A stretch of DNA of 64,000 bases from Trichoplusia ni (taxonomy: Eukaryota; Arthropoda; Insecta; Lepidoptera; Noctuidae), in assembly GCF_003590095.1 (NCBI RefSeq), contig NC_039483.1, forward strand, positions 744,001-808,000, in the 5' to 3' direction. This document shows positions 58,250 to 64,000 of the stretch, in pieces (the first letter of the stretch is position 1; every line of letters begins with the position of its first letter). A program made the position numbers and the translations under genes. The notes under the pieces were generated by a model. That model did not search any database. It had not been told where the DNA came from and saw only the letters and a list, made by a program, of their open reading frames with translations.

Positions 58250-58291
58250 ATTCCGAAATTGATAAGTATACTTACTTATCAATTTCGGAAT
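58250..58291. repeat. 19-bp perfect hairpin
   Basis: ATTCCGAAATTGATAAGTA (58250-58268), loop TACT, exact complement 58273-58291. Confidence 0.85.
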
Positions 58292-59329
58292 CTTTGTATT
58301 TTTGAATTTTCTACAAACATTTTTTTATAGTCAGAATGACAACACAAATTATTATTTTATTTTGATTACGATTATGTCATCGTTACGTGATATGAACTTT
58401 AAATTACCGCACTAATTATATGGCTACAAAACAAAGTCTATTTATGCATTTATAGCAATATTGAGGAAAAACATACAGACACTGATAACGGATCAATTAT
58501 ACTCGTCAATTTGTATCGGTTACTTAAGTTTCCGAGTTTCGCTATTCCTAATAATTATTACGTAGTTACGTACAACGGCATTGACCTCGCAACTGGTCAG
58601 ACTGTGACGATTGTTCTGAATTTATTGAATGTTCGATAGACCCGTCGGAAACCGAATGAACCAATTATAATATGATCTTTGTAGATACGTAAGGCACGTC
58701 AGGCATAATTAGTTCGCCTGAGTGTTGACGTTTTGTATTTGGGTGAAGCAATTGCAAAGCTATCAATTTAGACCGGAACTCCGAAATTTAAAACATGCGT
58801 ATAGAGTTTAACAATGTATTTCACAGCCGTATAGGCAGAGAACTTGAGAATAAACAGGAGGTCTGGAGTTAATGAGGGATAATCTCATGAACTACTAAAC
58901 CGATTTTGTATATAATTTGACCAGAAAGTCACAATTTTTGTGGGTGACCGATACGAAGTGGGCTCGGCCTGGGAAGGCTAGACTTAAATAAAAAAGAGCA
59001 AAACTGGTAAACATTATTATAATTGAAACTTCCTTAAATTAACATTATTCCTAAAAGTTAAATTAAACCGCTTGTATGTCGGTTGTATCTACAAAAAAGT
59101 TATAATGCTTTAACTTAGTCGGAATAATGTTAGTGTACTATACATATAACTATGTGTTCACTTGTCGGTCCATCCTTGACAGAACTAAACCAGTTATAGG
59201 TCCTTAATGTTTTATAATTTAGAAAATAAACACAAAAATCATCATTATGCAGCATTCACTGAGTGCTAAGTCATCGTGATAAGTGTCACTCAAGTACTGG
59301 ATAAAAAACACTACTATATTATTATAAAA

Positions 59330-59978
59330 ACTAATATTATAAATGCGAAAGTAACTCTGTCTGTCTGTCTGTCTGTCTGTCTTTTCTTCACGTCTAAACT
59401 ACTGAACCGATTTGTGTGAAATTTGGTACAGACATAGTTTGAAACTTGAGAAAGGACATAGGATAGTTTTTATTACAAAAAATAAAAATAAAAAATAAAA
59501 TTTATTACGGACATACTATATAATAGTGCCATCTATTGGTCAAATGTCGAGCTGTTCCTATGCTCCGTAGATAGATGGCGTTAATCGCGCAATGGTGTCA
59601 TTACACGTGTTCGGTTCATGTTATTGTTTTAATTCATCGGAAAATCCATCAGAAAAATGTAAATAAACAGTAAAAAGGTGTAAAAAAAATAATATTAATA
59701 TAATAAAAGTTTTACTACAAAGAAAATGCTCTAACGGAGTATAGATAATTCTATTAGTACTACGCGCAATGGTGTCGATCGTTACACGAGTTCGGTTCAT
59801 GTTGTTTTAATTCATCGGAAAAAAGTAAATAAGTAGTAAAAAGGTATGAAAAAAATAATAAAATAACATATAAAAAATATAATACTACTTTTAGTACAAA
59901 GAAAATGCCCAAACCCAAAACCAAAAATCTGCCGGAAGTCACTGTTCCACGCGAACGAAGTCGCGGGCAAAAGCTAGT
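59330..59978 (+). mobile_element. Helitron-like non-autonomous element
   Basis: It begins CTAATATTATAAATGCGAAA with (CTGT)n, then ACTGAACCGATTTGTGTGAA, and ends in a GC-rich stretch (GCGAACGAAGTCGCGGGC) followed by CTAG. A CTAG-type end behind a short hairpin is Helitron-like. About 150 bp containing CGCGCAATGGTGTC...TTCGGTTCATGTT is repeated internally (59585-59735 and 59760-59905). There is no Rep/helicase coding. Confidence 0.6.
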
Positions 59979-60336
59979 ATTATTATAATTATAGAAGATA
60001 TATTTACAAATAAAGATAAAGTAGGATAAAAGAACATTCCAAAGGGTTCCGGGAAAATACCAATTATATAAATAAAACCAATTTTCCTTATACTATGCTT
60101 GAACCAAAGATTAATTGATCACGGGTAAAATAAACATGCATATTCTTATCGTACACTTAATTAATGCAGAAATAATTTAAACTACTGATAGCCTAAACTA
60201 AGCAGTGTTTTTGATAACAAATATGAACTGTTTGAACTAGATTTAAGAGCTTTTTATCATTATTTATGTGGTTATGTAATTTAAACCTTAAATATTATGA
60301 GTATTGTACTGATTAAAATTGATGTGATCTGAGGCA

Positions 60337-60545
60337 CTACAATAAATTTTTGCAGTCATAATCATCAGCGGCCACTGCTGGACAGAACTCTCCGTTCTTC
60401 CTCCAGCGCGACCGGTTCATTGTCATCTGCATCCAACGAGACCCAGCGGCTTTCACCAGATTGTCGGCCCATTTGGCTAATGGCCGTCCCACGCTGCGCT
60501 TGGTGGTACGTGGTCTCCACCTCTTTTCTGCCCCCATCGGCCGTC
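60337..60545 (-). mobile_element. Non-LTR retrotransposon (LINE) 3' fragment
   Basis: The minus-strand frame reads VGRPLAKWADNLVKAAGSRW then MNRSRWRKNGE, the C-terminal end of a LINE ORF2 (the 'GRP..RW.DD..K.AG..W...A.DR..W' pattern after the reverse transcriptase). The rest of the element is absent, and a diverged ATCATCAGCGGCCACTGCTGG lies at its end. It is a dead 5'-truncated copy. Confidence 0.7.
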
Positions 60546-62737
60546 CGATCTTCTACTTTTTCAGAGATGATTTATTGCAGTTGTGGGACACAGAAGCTGA
60601 TTCAAATAGACACCGTATCTTTGCCTACGGTTTAAAAGTACGTCATCGGATTTCAAGAAGAAACCAAGTTATTTTTGTTCAAATACTTTTTACCAATCCA
60701 TCAGCACCTTTAAATAGGTACGTATACTGTAAATTGTCCGCAGTATGAGCGATTCATTTTTATCGGCAGTTTTAAAGATCAAAAAGATATCGCTGTTGTC
60801 GACATGTGCTTTTAATCAATAGAGTACGTCATTGTAATGTGTCTGCAAATTTCACGTGCCAAATGGATTTACCGGAAGGTTTAATTCACATATTTTTTGA
60901 GTTGCCTCATTTATGTACATAGATTTGGTCCTTGTATTCCTATTAGGAATATATCAGCTTTATTACGACCTATGTCTCAAATCCTGATCAATGGAAATCA
61001 ACCTTTAAATCTATAACCCGAAAGACTCGAATCACACGATTGGGTGACAGTTTGCAATCACTCATAACCGCCGTACACCGCAACACCTATCCGTAAATAG
61101 GACAGAGCTATTTTTGAATGTACGGCCAGCAACAAAATTCTAACGAAAATATTAAAAATACACTTTTCAAAACACAACAAAATGTAACAAGTTAGTATTG
61201 CAGTTTTAAGTTACGATCCAAAATACAGGAACTCTACTGAATATACTCCAATTCTTATCGATATTACTATGGTCACTGAACATATAAATACGCGTGAGTA
61301 AACCGTTACATCATTTAATAATGAATCAGTCTCACGATAGTTATTATAAAAAACATTTAAAACTGTTTGTAAAACTGACTTTGATCGTAAAATTCCGATG
61401 CTGGCTGTACATACGTATACTATTTGTTTCTGAAATCTACAAATAACCTAGCATTGATATTGTATTAAAGAATGAAAACTAGAATTGTCAGCTAACAATA
61501 AATCCGTGCCGTGGTATAGTTGGCAAATGACCGACATTAATGGCACTTTAACAAATAATAAATTTGGTTTGTTTACAGGAGCGACAAGACATGTGAATGG
61601 TGACAATTCTAAACTAAAATATACTGAGATAATAAAATACAATACCGGTACGCTCGTACTAAGGATCATTTTTTTTTACATTTGTGGGAACTTGATGGAC
61701 ACACTACATTGACAAACTTGAAGATTAACAACTAAGCCTAACTACGTTCCCAATCTCTTGGCTGCAACAAGCTATTTCTTTTTTGTCTCCAGCTTGCTAT
61801 GGAGGAAAGTGAAATATTTTTTCAACTCCCACTTTTTACTACTTCTGATTAATTTTGTTGCGGGTTCCAACGCAGTTGTCATTTTCCCGGGGACAAACCG
61901 AGCTTAAATGTTTCTTTGGTTTTGCTGGTTCCTTCCATTGTAGATCCTGGCTTTCAGGAGTTGCATGTATGACGGCGTGGCGGGATAGGCCCAATTAAAA
62001 TAATACACTCCAAAATAAGTATTGCTTTTTAGCTCGAGGGTGTTATAACTGTGGTTCGAGACCCTCATACTCGAGGACTAAAGCATCTATTAAAAAGCGA
62101 TTAATAATAACCAAAGTCTTAGGAATTTATGTGATCAAAGAATAACTAATAATATACCAGCTCCCACAGGAAAAAGAAGTTTACTTATATAAAGACAAAA
62201 CGGAAGCATTTGTTTCATCCAATTTGCCAATCGAGCTAATCTAGGTTACCAGACAATGTTTTCCTTTACGGATACAATAGCACCGCGTTCCAACTATCAC
62301 AACCATCTATGAATGACACTTCACACGCTAGTGATAAGATTATGAAAATTGTACAATCGCATATATTTATCTAATGATGTACTTGAAGTTCCATAAGAAA
62401 GTGTTTTGATAACGAATGGGAGCGCCATTTGCGATAATTTATGGATGTATACACAGCACCCGTTACCATTTAGACGATGTGACAAATATACTGCGAGTTG
62501 CAATACACTGCGGGGTCGAGGAACTCAGTTATCAAGAGTGATATATCATTGCAGGCAATGTATTGCAGCTGCACGGTAGTTTACAATTAGTGTAAATGTG
62601 GCTTAATAATGGTTTAATTTTATACAATAAACCAGTGCATGAATCACTGTGATGTTTTGATATAAATTATCAATGCAAATTTGCAGAAGATTAAATAAAA
62701 GTTGGTAGACTTTTTCTTAGTTTTTTTATGATCGTAA

Positions 62738-62792
62738 GCGAAAAAGCACGGCGTAGAGCGACGACGTCTCTTTTCCAAACGCTACAGCCTTA
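62738..62792. repeat. Foldback-family copy, diverged
   Basis: GTAAGCGAAAAAGCACGGCG and TAGAGCGACGACGTCTCTTT keep the GTAGAGCG signature; pairing is weak. Confidence 0.35.
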
Positions 62793-63035
62793 CTTTGAGC
62801 AATGGTAGTGTACCCTCAAAACCCTACTTATTGTTTAAGAACTTCATACATAATGATTATAAGATGAAATGTTTACAAATTTAAAATCTAACCTGTATGA
62901 TACATGCGAAGGTCAAATTGTATCATGAATTTTAGATATTGCGTTTGCGATCGCGTGACTTGCAAATCTAGTAGTATATTAACACATCATGTTGCGTTAC
63001 TGACACGAACCCTTTAATTTTAATAATAATTGGTT

Positions 63036-63083
63036 GATACCTTATTTAGAATTAAGAATGTATTTAATTCTAAATAAGGTATC
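63036..63083. repeat. 20-bp perfect hairpin
   Basis: GATACCTTATTTAGAATTAA (63036-63055), 8-nt loop, exact complement 63064-63083. Confidence 0.85.
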
Positions 63084-64000
63084 ATCATATATTCGACCTT
63101 AAACATTCTATAGTGCATTTTGTTAAATGCAACAAGTCTTGATAATTGAAAAATTAAATCTACATTTTTACGAAACAAATCACTTTATTTTTTAATATTA
63201 TATTTACAAATACAAAAGAATTTAGTGTTCCAAGATTAAATTCATGTCAAGATTTGATATACGCCGAATAATACCGTCATAAGATCTCAATGTCGTGGTT
63301 ATGTTACCCATTCTATTGACCCTGACGACTTGACTTAAGCAACATACCACCTAGCTGACCTACAATATTGTTAAAGTGATGCATGAGAATAGTAGATCCA
63401 GGGCTTGGGGGCCTGCAGCCACCTTTAAAGTCGTTACTGCAGTTTTGGAAGCGTGAGTCTTCACGCCATAGCCACAGTTTGTCTCTAAATAAACAACCGT
63501 CCATGGTGATCGGTCGACAGTAAAACCTTGTTTGAAATAATATTACATAATGGCCTTTCTAGCCATTGTAGTTTGTAACAATAATATATTATTACTTTAT
63601 ATATCCTGTTGAGAGGTAAACACCTCTATTAAGTAATTATTCTTGTCATCACATTGTAAAATTACAGTACGCATGACTTACTGTCTAGAATTATTCACAC
63701 ATAGTTTGAAAATAGCAAAGTATGACGCAGTTATTCAAAGGCGATTCATTCATTCGAATAATTGTATTAAACACAATACAGTATTATGTAGTATCTCACT
63801 TTGGGTCATATTACTAAGGAGTTCGTTGAATGAAGCCTTACTAGTTAACCTACTGACTTAAAACGTTAACTATGTCATTATATTATATCCTCCTACAGGT
63901 TTATCATTCTTGTAGTATCGAAACGTAGGTTACCTTCATAAAATAAAGCTAAGAACCAGGTGTTTTACAAGGAGCAACTGCTTATCTGACCCCCTCAACA

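Larger units (their letters stand above)
54411..64000. other. About 9.6 kb with no recognised gene
   Basis: This contains foldback copies, perfect hairpins, a Helitron-like element and SINE and LINE fragments (listed separately). Reading both strands I found no exon of a known family. Open frames here are short and low in complexity or fall in repeats. It could be intergenic, or a long intron or 3' UTR of a gene to the right; an AATAAA on the minus strand near 54835 would fit a gene end there. Confidence 0.5.

Noticed and set aside
61485..61712. 75-codon frame (MSANNKSVPWYSWQMTDING)
   Set aside because: No family resemblance and no exon borders found.
61995..62110. Short inverted GCTCGAGGGTG / CCTCATACTCGAG structure
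   Set aside because: Single copy in the window with weak pairing; not enough to call an element.
63313..63504. 63-codon minus-strand frame (FRDKLWLWREDSRFQNCSND)
   Set aside because: It looks more protein-like than its surroundings, but I could not match it to a family or to neighbouring exons; left uncalled.

Overview
The window looks like nuclear DNA of a moth or butterfly (Lepidoptera). It is AT-rich, its genes are split into many short exons with GT-AG introns, and it carries insect-type families (a ZAD zinc-finger protein, a P-superfamily transposon) and several repeats of a kind common in lepidopteran genomes (tRNA-derived SINEs, LINE tails, Helitron-like and foldback elements). No bacterial operons, CRISPR arrays, rRNA genes or true tRNA genes were seen. 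Gene models were built by eye from splice sites, reading phase and protein similarity; exon lengths and phases were checked to add up.

Layout, left to right. (1) 1-5571, minus: a ZAD/C2H2 zinc-finger gene with ten exons visible, its 3' end running off the left edge. (2) 7991-24440, minus: a sideroflexin gene (mitochondrial inner-membrane amino-acid carrier). Its last two coding exons exist in four complete, in-phase, intact copies, each followed by a related 3' block with its own AATAAA. (3) 28433-37000, plus: the beta subunit of mitochondrial NAD-dependent isocitrate dehydrogenase. Its third intron holds a 1593-bp P-superfamily element with a perfect 8-bp target duplication. (4) 37608-39631 and 40293-42073, minus: two tandem paralogues of a small four-exon protein with THEG-like repeats, probably sperm-specific. 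(5) 44432-53640, minus, with a 5' UTR exon near 54307: an SLC10-type sodium/bile-acid-cotransporter-like protein with a signal peptide and a long ectodomain. (6) About 54.5-64 kb: no gene recognised, only repeats and hairpins.

The most notable feature is the four-fold array of alternative 3'-terminal coding cassettes in the sideroflexin gene. It predicts four carriers that share the first ~238 residues and differ in the last ~80. A dispersed family of short foldback elements is concentrated in the same array, with one element just upstream of each of the three derived cassettes. Sideroflexin and isocitrate dehydrogenase are both mitochondrial and lie head to head about 4 kb apart. Otherwise the genes show no evident functional linkage.
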